From: CAYRYU01 sp964428355
GTDB lineage: Bacteria; Muiribacteriota; Ozemobacteria; Ozemobacterales; Ozemobacteraceae
Direction of reading: 5' to 3'
Assembly (NCBI GenBank): GCA_964428355.1
Contig: CAYRYU010000002.1
Span: 1 to 64,000 of the forward strand
DNA: 64,000 nt
Below, one piece after another: positions 1-9,641 of the stretch; the stretch's first letter is position 1, and the number at the start of each line of letters is the position of its first letter. Under the pieces are notes generated by a model. It made no database searches. It was not told the origin of the DNA and saw nothing but the letters and a program-made list of their open reading frames with translations. Both the position numbers and the translations under genes were made by a program.

Positions 1-340
1 GAATCGACCAATTCCTCGCTTTTGGGATCTTCCATCATACGCTTGAGAACGTCAAGACCTTCCAGAAGACCGTCCCAGATTTTTTGGGATTGGACACAAG
101 TCCCCGAACGGATTTTCGAGGGATGTTCTCCATACTGTGGGCGACCGTGGAAATTCTCATGAAGTTCAGACAGGCCGGGGATCCCTTCAAGCTGTGGATC
201 ACCCGGAAAACCGGCCCCAGGAGTTCCGGGATTTTCCCGGGGGCGCATTTTTCCAGGTCCAGGAGACCGTCCTCGGCAATACGAATATGTTCCCGGCCCT
301 CGTTAAGGAATTCCCGTTACAGTTCTTCGTCGAGTTCGAA
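1..340 (-). pseudogene. cheA: CheA Hpt-domain remnant (stop + frameshift), runs off the window edge
   Basis: Read on the minus strand just after the MCP stop, one frame gives DEEL, a TAA stop (317-319), then REFLNEGREHIRIAEDGLL and VFRVIHSLKGSPACLNF. This is the N-terminal histidine phosphotransfer domain of CheA, including the phospho-acceptor HSLKGS box. The frame holds through LVSNPKK. It then resumes one frame over as IWDGLLEGLDVLKRMMED to base 1. The switch lies at a run of six A (minus strand) near 79-84; one extra A would restore the frame. No start codon precedes DEEL. CheA is the chemotaxis kinase; here it should be non-functional unless the stop and the homopolymer shift are assembly errors. 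The rest of the gene would lie outside the window. Confidence 0.75.
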
Positions 341-341
341 C

Positions 342-1415
342 CTATTTTGCGACAAACTTTCCGACCTCGCTTCGAAGGATTCCCGCCACTTCCGCGAGAC
401 GCTCTGCAAGCGAGTTTACCTGCTTCGCGGAGGCGTTTGCCCCCTCCGCCGAACGACTCACTCCCAGAATGTTGGCGGCGACATCATTCGACGCTTTTGC
501 GAGATCGCTACAGCTTCGGGAAATGTCGTTCGATCCCTTTGCCAGCTCCGCGATCGACATTGCGATGTCCCCCGCCCCCTTGGTCGTTTCCGTGACGCTG
601 AGGGAGATTTCGTTTGCTGACTTGTTCTGCCTGTCAACATCGGCGGTAATTACCGTCACCATCTCCGTGATCTTGGTTATCATCCCCCCGACTTCGCTCA
701 TCACCTGGATTGCTTCCTTTTTATTGGTCTGGATCCCCTCGATCTTGGTGGCGATATCCTCCGCCGCCCTCGCGCTCTGGTTCGCAAGTTCCTTGACTTC
801 GTTCGCCACGACCGCGAAACCCTTGCCCGCATCTCCCGCGGAAGCCGCTTCGATGGTGGCATTCAGTGCGAGGAGGTTCGTCTGTTCAGCGATCCTCTTG
901 ATCACGTGCGTAACCTTCCCGATTTCCTGGGCGGCTTTTCCCAGAAGGTTCATTGTTCCGGATGCGTTCCCGGCTTGGGTCGTTCCCTTCACCGAAATGC
1001 GGCTCGCTTCGCCTGCATTCTGGGCAATGCTCGAAATCGACTTCCACAGTGCCCTGAAACGGTCGGAGCTCAAATGCTCCCGGTTCCGCTTCTTCAGCCC
1101 CTCATCGGTAAACTGAAGGGCAGAACCCACCCGTCGGCCCGAGTCCTCCAGGTCACGGATTGCCGATTCGATCTGGTCCGAGAGTTTCTCCCTCGGTTTC
1201 TCCCGGACGAAGGCCAACCGGTGCGTCCCTGCCAGTTCGAGAAGCCGGGAACAGGGGCGCAGAAATTCATCCCCGTAAACCTCGAGGGTGGAAAACTCGA
1301 TTTTCTCTGCGAAAACGCTCAGAACATGGAAAAAGAGCACCAGGAGCGGGAAACCGAATACAAGGATGATCGAAAAAAGCTTCGCCGAGATCTTGAACCG
1401 AGAAAAAAACAACAT
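342..1415 (-). CDS. Methyl-accepting chemotaxis protein, shortened sensor region
   Basis: A chemoreceptor of 357 residues that would relay a signal to CheA/CheW. Residues 12-35 form one hydrophobic membrane segment, followed by a short 4-helix-bundle-like stretch (about 38-115). The cytoplasmic signalling coiled coil starts at about 125. The hairpin tip is textbook: AEQTNLLALNATIEAA then GDAGKGFAVVANEVKELA (about 176-212). No second membrane segment or HAMP domain is visible, so the sensor seems fused directly to the signalling rod, as if by internal deletion. Start chosen at ATG 1415 because AAAGGAG lies 5-6 bases upstream; the frame is open upstream but has no better site. It is followed at once by a broken cheA, suggesting a decaying chemotaxis operon. 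Confidence 0.85.
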   Translation of the reverse strand: MLFFSRFKISAKLFSIILVFGFPLLVLFFHVLSVFAEKIEFSTLEVYGDEFLRPCSRLLELAGTHRLAFVREKPREKLSDQIESAIRDLEDSGRRVGSALQFTDEGLKKRNREHLSSDRFRALWKSISSIAQNAGEASRISVKGTTQAGNASGTMNLLGKAAQEIGKVTHVIKRIAEQTNLLALNATIEAASAGDAGKGFAVVANEVKELANQSARAAEDIATKIEGIQTNKKEAIQVMSEVGGMITKITEMVTVITADVDRQNKSANEISLSVTETTKGAGDIAMSIAELAKGSNDISRSCSDLAKASNDVAANILGVSRSAEGANASAKQVNSLAERLAEVAGILRSEVGKFVAK

Positions 1416-2152
1416 TGCATCTCCTTTGGTCCTTGCTCCTTTGGCCCTGAAAGAACCAAAGAAATGGGAGTGAAATCCGGATGGAATCCGCTGGAACTGT
1501 TTTACCAGGAGACTCCCTCCCAAAAGCGCCATTCGGGAATTTCCCATCCACTTCAAGGGGATTTCCTGACCATGGATTGGGCAATTTTCCGGAATCCCAA
1601 CTCCCCCAATTGGGAGCCCGCGTCCCGGAATGTTTTTTGAAAAGCCCCCGGGGTATTTGTTAGGAAATCCACACAAGGGCAGGAATTTTCAAAAATTCGA
1701 TGTTTGGGAAAGGACTATGTTCGGACGGATTCTCCACCTGGATTCGGAGAACTGGCGAAGAAGGGCCTGGATAAGGAATACGATCTCGTCTGGAAGGAAC
1801 GTGGAGCGATCGGGGGGATCACAAAGCTGTCAATTGGCGGCCGAAAACCGAGCCGGGGTTCGCCCGTTTGGGGGACTCAGCAACCGGGGACTTCGATGTC
1901 CCGGGTATGGCTCGATCCTCATCGAGGACGAGCCCCACGACGGGGCGAATGTGCCCGAAATGCCAGAATGGCGTAGTCCTTGAAGACACTCCCGGATAAT
2001 ATCGAAAAACTAGAGAAAATCAGGGGTTTCCCCTGGTTACCTTTTCTTCTACATTCCTATACCATTGTGAAGAAATCGTGGAGGGATCTCCGGAGCAAAG
2101 TCCCCTCCCCTTTTCACACCTTTTAACAGAAATACAAATTTATGGAGGAAGC
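1416..2152. other. Intergenic region with no convincing gene
   Basis: About 740 bases between the minus-strand MCP and the plus-strand DUF4214-like gene. It must hold the MCP leader and the promoter of the downstream gene. Short open frames exist (for example 1630-1983 and 1704-1976 on plus) but they have no recognisable family. The plus-strand start at 1717 encodes MFGRILHLDSE, identical to the first 11 residues of folP, and then diverges. The stretch therefore looks like a copied folP 5' end in otherwise non-coding sequence. Confidence 0.6.
1636..1752 (+). repeat. Direct repeat copy A: folP leader plus first 11 codons
   Basis: This segment matches 6519-6635. Shared blocks in order are TTGAAAAGCCCC, TGTTAGGAAATCCAC, then the start ATGTTCGGACGGAT and CTCCACCTGGATTCGGAGAA. 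The spacer between the leader block and the start is less conserved. The copy diverges from folP after the codons for MFGRILHLDSE. It is either a truncated folP duplicate or a mobile leader element. Confidence 0.8.
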
Positions 2153-5100
2153 ATGAGACGCACCCTTTACATGGTTATCGTCCTCTTCTGTTTGACCGCC
2201 CTTTTTCCAATCCCTGGGCAAGTCCTGGCCGCCCCACTGAAATTCAGCGGTCCGGGAAAAGGTGCCTACAAGCCGACGATCCAGAAGTTGTATTCACCGG
2301 CGGACTACGACCTTGTCCGGAAATGGCACAAGGACATCACCGGCAAGGAGCTGTCCGCGGACGCCTACAATGACGCCATCGGGGCTCTCGAAGAGGGTGC
2401 CCGGGACCTCGAAGAGCTCCGCCGGGACTTCGTCAACGGGGAGGAAGCCCGGAAGCGTCTTTCCGCCCTCGAGCGCCTGTTCTGGGGTTTTCTCGCCCGC
2501 CCCCCCACAAAGGATGAAAGCGAATCGGTTGATGCAATGCTGCGCGACATCAAGGGAGACATCGACAAGCAGATCGAGGAAGTTGTCAACAACCTGGAGA
2601 AGAACCCCCAGGGGTTTTGTTGCAGTGACCTGAACAGGGACCTCAAGATTTGCCGTTCCGTGGAAGACGTGAGGAAGGCTATTCTGTGGTCGGACGAGTT
2701 TCTGAACCTCCGGCTGAAGGAACTCTATCGGGTGTACCTCAAGCGTGAAGCAGACGGAGGCGGCCTGGATTCGCTCCGGCGGGCGTTTCGCGACCGGCCG
2801 TCCCGGGAAACCGTTCCCGAGTTTTTCAGACGCGCCCGAATGGAACTCCTGTCCAGTGAGGAAGGCAAACGGGTTCACCCCAAGCTTGTCGAGCGTCTGT
2901 TCCTCGTTTTTCTGAGAAGATTTCCGACTTCCGAGGAACTCGGGAAGTATGGAAGCAAGAATGAAAAGGACCTGAGTGCCGAGCTCGATTGTCTGGAAGA
3001 CGCAATCAAAATAAGGGTTGAGGAAGTCTACCGATGGGTTTTCGGTCGCGAGGCGGATGGTGAAGGGCTCAAATTCTGGGGTAACAAGGTTCGCCAGCAG
3101 TTGATGATTCAGTATTCCATGCCGAATTTTGGCAACACCTCACGCGATTACAGAACATTTCCCTGTCCCATCGCACAACTGGTCAAGGATTTCGCCCAGA
3201 CCCCGCCCGATGTCATTACCGGGATAGCCGTTGCCCAGATGACCCTTGTCGAAGACCTGCGCAGCCGCATGGAAATCGAGGACATCGAAAAGTCCCTCCC
3301 GGAAGAAAGCGGCAAGGAAACCGAAGATCAGATCATGCTGCGGAACCTGTTCGAGGAGTATGTTCTGCGGCTTCCTACCGATGCCGAGGTCGAGAAACTC
3401 CTCGAGGAAGCCAACGAATCGAAGAAGTCTTCCGGCGGAAGTATTCCTTTCCGCAAAGGCAAGAAGCCTCCCGCGAGCACTCCCCCTTCACCCGCTCCTA
3501 ACAGGGAAGCCCAGCTGAAAGCCCTGGTGGTCAAATCCGGGTCCTTCACCGCCGAGGCGGCGCGACGGGCAAAAGCCTTCGGCGAACTGTACATGGACCT
3601 GTTCCGAAAGGAGCCCCCGGCCCAGGAGGCAACCCGCCGGATCAAGGAACTCAACGCCGGACTGGTCAGCATAAAGGGCCTGGCCAAAGAGTACCAGACC
3701 ACCGAGCCATACAAGGGCCAGTTCGAGACCGTCCTGCGAGAGCTGGCGACAGGGAAGCTTCCACCCTTCCCCGAACTTCCCCTTTCTCCCGCGCAGAAGA
3801 AGTTCGTCGAATCCCTGGGCACCCAGCTGAAGGGCTTGAATATCGACTTTGCCACACTTTTCCGGGACCTTCTCATGCGTGAACCGACCGATGAGGAGCA
3901 GGCTACCTTCGTGGCGGCAATCAACAAGGCCGTCGGGGATCTCGGAATCGCCCTTCTGCCGACTGGACCTCTCACCCCCAAATCCATCGAAACCTTTCGC
4001 AAATCCCAGATGGACAAGCTGAAGAACCTGCCCAGGGTCGCAAAGGAGTTGGCCGAGAAGCTGAAGAAAGAGCTTCTCGCTTCCCCCGAATTCAAGGAGC
4101 TGGCGGAGCGAAGGGAAATCTACCTGACGGAGTTGTACCAGAATATCCTGGGCAGAAGCCCCGATGCCGGAGGGTTGAAATTCTATCTCGACAAGCTCTC
4201 AAAAGGGGACATCACGATTCCCGGGATCCAGGCCGAGATGATGAAATCGCCCGAGTACCAGAAATACCAGCTCGCGAGTCAGAACTACTCGAAGAACAAG
4301 CCATTGAAGGATGAGCCGAAAAACGAGTCGGAATCGACGAATACGGAAAACGTTAAAACCCTCAAGGATATCAAGGGCTTCGAAAACCTCGATTTTGCCG
4401 ACCAGGTTTCTGTAAAGGATTGCACGAAAAAGGAGGAGGGCGGTTATGTGGAATATTCTGGCAAAGCCTCCTTCTTCGGCCTCAAGGACAAGGATTTCTT
4501 CGCCGTCAACACCAAGGACGTCTACGGGGTAAAAAGCTGGCTCGCCGGAATCGTCTTTGAAGGCACCTGGACCCCGGAAGAGTATTTTTCCGGGCCGATC
4601 GATGAAACGGTGCGGGATGCCCTGAAGGTGGTAAGGCTGAACGGCGGGGCGTTGATCCTCTCCGCTGCGAACACCACACTTGATTCCAAACAGATGCCCG
4701 AGAGCTTTCACAAGTTCCTGGATCCCGTATACCAAACCACCAAAACCGACGATTTCAAGCTGCGGGTGAATTTCGGCGTGAACCTCCTCGGCCGGCTGAA
4801 CCTGGACCACGATCCCGTCAAGAAACTCATGGACCTTGTCAAGTGCAAGCAGAAGGAACTTCTCATCCACGGCAGCTTTCCCAAAAATCCCAAGCAGTAT
4901 GTAATGAGGGTTTACTTCCAGCGTTTCAACGCTCCCGATTGGCTTCCCGACAACGTCAAGACGATCCAACCGATGATCGAGAGCAACTTCAAGGGCGTCG
5001 CAATGGGGGTCACCATCCAGACCCAGTTCGACGGTCAGTCCAAACCGATGGATTTTTCAGGCCGCATCGATATTCCACTCAGGTCACAGGAATCATGCAA

Positions 5101-6301
5101 ATTGACGGGCAGTCTTGTGGGCACTTGGGAGAACGCCCTGGGGTTGAAGGGGTTCGATCTCAGCAACATAACGGTTATTTTCCGGCCCGAAGCGCGGATT
5201 ATCGCCCTCAAGGCAACCGCCCAGTTCGGAACGAGAGTGGTGTCCGTTGCTGCGCAACCCCCGATCTCGCCCGGAGCCTTCGCAATCAAGGGTTCCATCA
5301 ATGAGCTCAACCTCGACGACCTGGTTCTGCTTGCCCAGAAGATGGGCGTCGACGTCCGGCACGAAGACCTTCCCCTGCCGCAGCTCTCCCTCCGCGACAT
5401 TCTGATAATGGTGTCCGGAGTGGACGACCCCAATCTTGGGGTTTTCAAAGGCTACATGTACGACGGCAAGCTCCTTTTCAACAAAGAGGAGTTCGCCAAG
5501 ATCCACGCCCGGCAGTTCACCTACGGGATCGAGATGGAGGGGGAGTCGAAACCCATCGACATCGGCCCACTGAAAGTGAACGGGGGCACCCCCGACAAAG
5601 GGCCCATGGTTGATACCGAATTGAAGCCCGGGGCCGCCCACATCAAGATGGCCGCCCTGATCGACATCTTTGGTGCCAGCCGGGAGACCCAGATATTCAT
5701 TACCAGGGAAAAGATCCTGATCGAATACATCAACAAGCTCTTCGACGCCTATGAAAGTCATTTCAAGATCGAGGGGAAGCCGGATTTCAAGAAACCCGCT
5801 TTCGGTATCGAAGCCTACATGAAGGCCGACTTCATCAACGCCGCGCTCGAACAGGTCGATCGAGCCACCAAGGACAAGATCCCCGATATCGTGAAAAAGT
5901 ACATCCGCAACTCCTTCGACGTCAACGAAGCGGGCTTCAGGGGGAGCCTCGACGATTGTCTGGACGGGGAGGTGCCGCATTTCTGGGTCAAGTTCAAGTG
6001 TCTTGGCCGAAACTACACCCTCGATACCGCCTTCAACCTCAAGGACTCCCGGAAGGCGATCGAAAAGCTGGGCGGGGAAGTCGGAAAGGAGGTCCTGGCG
6101 AAACTCGACGAGTTCGCCAAGAAGCTCGAGGAAAAGGTTAAAGCCGCAGTCCAGAAGGTCAAGGATGCGGTCGTCGCCGCCCTCAAGAAGGCAGTGGATA
6201 CGGTCAAGAGCTGGTTCAAGAAGAAGAAGGACTCGTCCTCGGGGCCTTCCCAACGTCCCGTCGATGCCCGGTTCATCGGCTACCCGGTCTTCTATTGGTG
6301 A
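2153..6301 (+). CDS. Large secreted protein with DUF4214-like repeats, unknown function
   Basis: A 1382-residue exported protein. Start at ATG 2153, preceded by GGAGGAAGC; the open frame extends upstream to 2078 without a good site. Residues 1-26 are a signal peptide ending in VLAA. The first ~720 residues contain repeated helical units of the DUF4214 type: LYRVYLKREADGGGL (about 187), VYRWVFGREADGEGL (about 290) and LYQNILGRSPDAGGLKFYL (about 660). Degenerate copies ending in R-x-PT lie near 400, 480 and 566. Residues ~740-1300 are beta-rich and unrecognised, with recurring phrases such as IKGSINELNLDDLV. The C terminus is Lys/Ala-rich and helical (EEKVKAAVQKVKDAVVAAL) and ends in aromatic residues. 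DUF4214 is seen in extracellular and S-layer-associated proteins; the role here is unknown. It stands alone. Confidence 0.8.
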   Translation: MRRTLYMVIVLFCLTALFPIPGQVLAAPLKFSGPGKGAYKPTIQKLYSPADYDLVRKWHKDITGKELSADAYNDAIGALEEGARDLEELRRDFVNGEEARKRLSALERLFWGFLARPPTKDESESVDAMLRDIKGDIDKQIEEVVNNLEKNPQGFCCSDLNRDLKICRSVEDVRKAILWSDEFLNLRLKELYRVYLKREADGGGLDSLRRAFRDRPSRETVPEFFRRARMELLSSEEGKRVHPKLVERLFLVFLRRFPTSEELGKYGSKNEKDLSAELDCLEDAIKIRVEEVYRWVFGREADGEGLKFWGNKVRQQLMIQYSMPNFGNTSRDYRTFPCPIAQLVKDFAQTPPDVITGIAVAQMTLVEDLRSRMEIEDIEKSLPEESGKETEDQIMLRNLFEEYVLRLPTDAEVEKLLEEANESKKSSGGSIPFRKGKKPPASTPPSPAPNREAQLKALVVKSGSFTAEAARRAKAFGELYMDLFRKEPPAQEATRRIKELNAGLVSIKGLAKEYQTTEPYKGQFETVLRELATGKLPPFPELPLSPAQKKFVESLGTQLKGLNIDFATLFRDLLMREPTDEEQATFVAAINKAVGDLGIALLPTGPLTPKSIETFRKSQMDKLKNLPRVAKELAEKLKKELLASPEFKELAERREIYLTELYQNILGRSPDAGGLKFYLDKLSKGDITIPGIQAEMMKSPEYQKYQLASQNYSKNKPLKDEPKNESESTNTENVKTLKDIKGFENLDFADQVSVKDCTKKEEGGYVEYSGKASFFGLKDKDFFAVNTKDVYGVKSWLAGIVFEGTWTPEEYFSGPIDETVRDALKVVRLNGGALILSAANTTLDSKQMPESFHKFLDPVYQTTKTDDFKLRVNFGVNLLGRLNLDHDPVKKLMDLVKCKQKELLIHGSFPKNPKQYVMRVYFQRFNAPDWLPDNVKTIQPMIESNFKGVAMGVTIQTQFDGQSKPMDFSGRIDIPLRSQESCKLTGSLVGTWENALGLKGFDLSNITVIFRPEARIIALKATAQFGTRVVSVAAQPPISPGAFAIKGSINELNLDDLVLLAQKMGVDVRHEDLPLPQLSLRDILIMVSGVDDPNLGVFKGYMYDGKLLFNKEEFAKIHARQFTYGIEMEGESKPIDIGPLKVNGGTPDKGPMVDTELKPGAAHIKMAALIDIFGASRETQIFITREKILIEYINKLFDAYESHFKIEGKPDFKKPAFGIEAYMKADFINAALEQVDRATKDKIPDIVKKYIRNSFDVNEAGFRGSLDDCLDGEVPHFWVKFKCLGRNYTLDTAFNLKDSRKAIEKLGGEVGKEVLAKLDEFAKKLEEKVKAAVQKVKDAVVAALKKAVDTVKSWFKKKKDSSSGPSQRPVDARFIGYPVFYW

Positions 6302-6369
6302 TCCAGCCCCGTCCCACCCAAGCCGGACCCTTCCCCGGGTGAGAGGGGGAAACTCCTTCATCTTTCATT

Positions 6370-6405
6370 GCCAGGCTCTTCGGACGATAGCACGGAGAGC
6401 CTGGC
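6370..6405. repeat. 10-bp inverted repeat downstream of the giant gene
   Basis: GCCAGGCTCT (6370-6379) pairs perfectly with AGAGCCTGGC (6396-6405) across a 16-base loop. It lies between the DUF4214-like gene and the folP leader. There is no T-tract, so it is not a classical intrinsic terminator. The rest of 6302-6518 shows nothing recognisable. Confidence 0.5.
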
Positions 6406-6518
6406 AGGGCCACTTCGACCACGAGAACCCCCATCCACAGCAGACCGGCCCGACGCCACCGCAGGAATCGAATTGCGCATTGCCTCTACGCCCCGAATTT
6501 CCCCCGCTTCACCAAGAA

Positions 6519-6635
6519 AGTTGAAAAGCCCCGGATGGATATGTTAGGAAATCCACGCCGGGGTTGGAATTCTGGCGAAGATGTAAGTGGGGAAAAGCGA
6601 TGTTCGGACGGATCCTCCACCTGGATTCGGAGAAG
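6519..6635 (+). repeat. Direct repeat copy B: native folP leader and start
   Basis: Counterpart of 1636-1752. It includes TTGAAAAGCCCC, TGTTAGGAAATCCAC and the folP start region. The conservation of non-coding sequence upstream of the start suggests either a recent duplication or a leader under selection. Confidence 0.8.
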
Positions 6636-7833
6636 CTTCTAGCCGAGGAGATGAAGCGCATCGGGCCCGAGACGGCGGGCCTCGAGCTGATGCAGGCGAA
6701 GGGCCGTTTCGCCGTCGTGAAGCTCGAGGGGATCAACTGTGCCGCCGCGAACATCCTCAAGCAGGAAATGCTTTCGAAAGGCGGCGAGGTAGTCATCTCG
6801 AGTCAGGTTTACCGCCTCGAGGCCGGTGCATCGACCGACGTGTTGGTTTTCGGAACCCACCGCCAGTTCAAGGACCTCTCCACCAAGCTTCGCCTTCAGC
6901 CCCTGAAAACCCTCACCGCCATCTCTGCCGAGCTCGAACGCCTGCTGAACGGGATCGACATCCCTCCCTGCACTTCGATGACCATCGGCCAACGGGTTTT
7001 CCACTGGGGCGAAAGAACCCACCTGATGGGAATCATCAACGTCACTCCCGATTCGTTTTCCGGGGACGGTTTCGCGGATAATATCGAGGCGGCAGTGACT
7101 CAGGGACGACGTTTCGTGGAGGAGGGCGCGGACCTGCTCGACATCGGCGGGGAATCGACGCGACCGGGAGGCGAGAACATCACCGTCGATGAGGAGTTGC
7201 GCCGCATCCTTCCCGTCATCCGCCGGCTCAAACAGGAAACCACGATTCCCCTTTCCATCGATACATCCAAATCCGAGGTGGCGGAAGCGGCGCTGGCCGA
7301 GGGGGCCGCGATGATTAACGACGTCTGGGGGTTGAAAAAGGACCCCAACCTCAAAAATGTATTGAATGAGGCCAAGGTTCCGGTGGTGATCATGCACAAC
7401 CGGTATTCCGCCGGCAAGGTACACTTCAGGGAGGGAACGGGAAGCCATTACCATGACATTGTCTACGAGGATCTTCTTGCCGACGTGTGCCGGGACCTCA
7501 GGGAAAGCATCGATCTGGCCCTTTCCGCCGGAATCGCCGAAGACCGGATCCTGGTCGACCCCGGAATCGGTTTTGGGAAAACTCCGGAGCAGAACCTCCA
7601 CCTTCTTCGTCGCCTTGGGGAGATCAGGAGCCTCGGATTTCCCATCCTTCTGGGTACTTCACGCAAATCCTTCATCGGAAAGGTCCTCCAGAGACAGCCC
7701 AAGGATCGCCTCATGGGAACCGCGGTGACCAACGTCCTTGCAATCGTGGGAGGCGCCGACATGATCAGGGTCCATGACGTAGAGGCAATGGAGCAGGTGG
7801 CGCGAATGACCGATGCCATCCTGAGGAGCTGAC
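6601..7833 (+). CDS. folP: Dihydropteroate synthase with N-terminal extension
   Basis: Joins p-aminobenzoate to dihydropterin pyrophosphate in folate synthesis. The last coding base is about 7832. From ATG 6601 it is about 410 residues, roughly 130 longer than E. coli FolP. The C-terminal TIM barrel has all hallmarks: MGIINVTPDSFSGDG, LDIGGESTRPGGE, LSIDTSKSEVAEAAL, MINDVWGL, ILVDPGIGFGKT and LLGTSRKSFIG. The first ~130 residues form a separate domain without a function I can name; similar extensions occur in some clostridial and deltaproteobacterial FolP proteins. The start was chosen because the sequence conserved in the upstream repeat begins MFGRILHLDSE. It leads a folP-folK-folC-PTPS operon with gaps of only a few bases. 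Confidence 0.95.
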
Positions 7834-7835
7834 CT

Positions 7836-8312
7836 ATGGGTGTTGTCTTTCTGGGTCTCGGATCCAACCTTGGCAACCGTGATGAATTCTTCGACCGGGC
7901 CTTGGCTTTCCTCAGAGCCCACCTCACCGATATGCGGGTTTCCCCCAGGTATGATACCGACCCGGTGGGAATCGTCGAACAGCCCAGATTCCTGAACGCT
8001 GTGGCGACGGGGAAAACCGCCCTTTCCCCCCTCGCCACCCTGAGGTTTCTCGTCGAGGTCGAAAGACAGCTTGGCCGAATCCGGACCGTCCGTTGGGGTC
8101 CCCGGACCATCGATCTCGACCTCCTCATGTACGACGACCTTCGGATGGAGACCACGGAACTGACCCTGCCCCATCCCCGGATGGCGGAGAGGGCGTTCGT
8201 CATGGTCCCCCTTGCGGATCTCGCTCCCGACCTGGTTCTTCCGGGCTTCGGAAAGTCCGCATCCCAGATTGCTTCGACCCTCTCCCGCGAGGGCATGGAA
8301 CGGAAACCGTGA
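7836..8312 (+). CDS. folK: 6-hydroxymethyl-7,8-dihydropterin pyrophosphokinase (HPPK)
   Basis: Transfers pyrophosphate from ATP to hydroxymethyl-dihydropterin, giving the FolP substrate. The 158 residues match the family length. Signatures: FLGLGSNLGNR at the N terminus, VRWGPRTIDLDLLMYDD (the HPPK signature) and LPHPRMAERAFVMVPL. It starts 3 bases after folP ends and its stop overlaps the folC GTG start (GTGA), so the two are probably translationally coupled. Confidence 0.97.
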   Translation: MGVVFLGLGSNLGNRDEFFDRALAFLRAHLTDMRVSPRYDTDPVGIVEQPRFLNAVATGKTALSPLATLRFLVEVERQLGRIRTVRWGPRTIDLDLLMYDDLRMETTELTLPHPRMAERAFVMVPLADLAPDLVLPGFGKSASQIASTLSREGMERKP

Positions 8313-9616
8313 GCTTCACGTTCGGTGAGGCCATGGCTTTCCTGGATGGTTTGCCGAACTTCGAGACCCTCCGGAACCCAGAGAATTCGGAAGAAACCTT
8401 CACCCTGGACCGGATTACTGCGCTCCTGGCTGAATTGGGAAATCCCCAATGCCGGTATCCAAGCATCCATGTCACCGGAACCAAGGGGAAGGGATCGACC
8501 GCGGCCATGATCGCCGGCATCCTGACTGCATCGGGCCGAAAGGTCGGGTTCTATTCTTCTCCGCATCTTCATTCACCCCGGGAAAGAATCGCGATCGACC
8601 GGGCCGGCATCGCTTCCTCCGAATTCGCCCGGGTCGCGCAGGAAATCGAACAGGGAATGAAGGATTCGGGAGAGGTGAAGATCACCTGTTTCGAGGCGAT
8701 GACGGCAATGGCTTTCCGGTTTTTCGCCTTGCGGGAAGTCGGGTTCGCGGTAGTGGAGGTGGGAATGGGCGGAAGGTTGGATGCAACCAACGTCCTGGAA
8801 CCGGCGGTTTCCGTCATCACCCCCGTAAGCCTGGATCATACGGCCATCCTGGGAAAAACCACCCGCGAGATTGCGATCCAGAAAGCCGGGATCATCAAGA
8901 AAGGTGGTTTTCTCGTTTCCGCCCCCCAGACACCCGATGTGGCAAAGGTCCTGGAAGATCGATGCCGGGAAATGGGCGCCCGGATGGTGTTCGTGGAGCG
9001 GTGCTGGGAGGCGGAGGATTCGGATCTACACAACCAGGGTTTTTCCTACGGCCCCTTTCGCCATTGCCGGCTTCCCCTGCTGGGGGAGCACCAGCTTGAG
9101 AACGCCTGCACCGCGCTCCAGACCATCACAGCACTGAAGAGCCTTGGGTTCTCCATCCCCGACGAGGCGGTCAGGAACGGGCTGGAGACGGTCAAGTGGC
9201 CGGGGAGATTCCAGATCCTATCGCAACACCCCTTCCTTGTCGTCGACGGGGCGCAGAACCGGTCCTCGGCCGCAGCATTGAGGACGGGACTGTCGAAGCA
9301 TTTTGGAAACCGGAAACGGGTGGTCATCATCGGGACCTCCTGCGACAAGGACGTGGCCGGAATCGTCGAAGAACTGCTTCCGGGAACCGATCTTTTCATC
9401 GCCACCCGATCCCGCCACCCGCGGGGGGCTGCCCCCGGGTCGATCGTACGGATCATCAAGGGATCGGGAAGCTCCTGGCGCGAGACATCGGACCTTCCGG
9501 CAGCCCTCGACCTGGCAAAAAGCCTCGTCCCTGCGGACGGGGTAATATGTGTGACAGGATCCCTCTTCCTCGTCGGGGAGGCAATCCGTGCGGTTTCGGG
9601 AACCCCTGAGGAGTGA
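8309..9616 (+). CDS. folC: Dihydrofolate/folylpolyglutamate synthase, copy 1
   Basis: Mur-ligase-family enzyme adding glutamate to dihydropteroate and folates. About 435 residues from GTG 8309. Visible motifs: P-loop TGTKGKGSTAAM, FYSSPHLHSPRERI, VEVGMGGRLDATNV and LDHTAILGKT (metal/ATP region), and C-terminal VDGAQNRSSAAAL. Start at GTG 8309 is inferred from its 4-base overlap with the folK stop and the fit to the FolC N terminus. The frame continues far upstream inside folK, which is a shadow. A second FolC is encoded at 45855. Confidence 0.93.
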   Translation: MSFTFGEAMAFLDGLPNFETLRNPENSEETFTLDRITALLAELGNPQCRYPSIHVTGTKGKGSTAAMIAGILTASGRKVGFYSSPHLHSPRERIAIDRAGIASSEFARVAQEIEQGMKDSGEVKITCFEAMTAMAFRFFALREVGFAVVEVGMGGRLDATNVLEPAVSVITPVSLDHTAILGKTTREIAIQKAGIIKKGGFLVSAPQTPDVAKVLEDRCREMGARMVFVERCWEAEDSDLHNQGFSYGPFRHCRLPLLGEHQLENACTALQTITALKSLGFSIPDEAVRNGLETVKWPGRFQILSQHPFLVVDGAQNRSSAAALRTGLSKHFGNRKRVVIIGTSCDKDVAGIVEELLPGTDLFIATRSRHPRGAAPGSIVRIIKGSGSSWRETSDLPAALDLAKSLVPADGVICVTGSLFLVGEAIRAVSGTPEE

Positions 9617-9641
9617 ACCGGGGTAATGAAGGGAGAAAGAC

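Noticed and set aside
1704..1976. 90-residue open frame downstream of the folP-leader copy
   Set aside because: It is out of frame with the conserved folP codons and has no recognisable product.
5093..6361. 422-residue minus-strand open frame
   Set aside because: Antisense to the giant gene; composition typical of a mirror frame.
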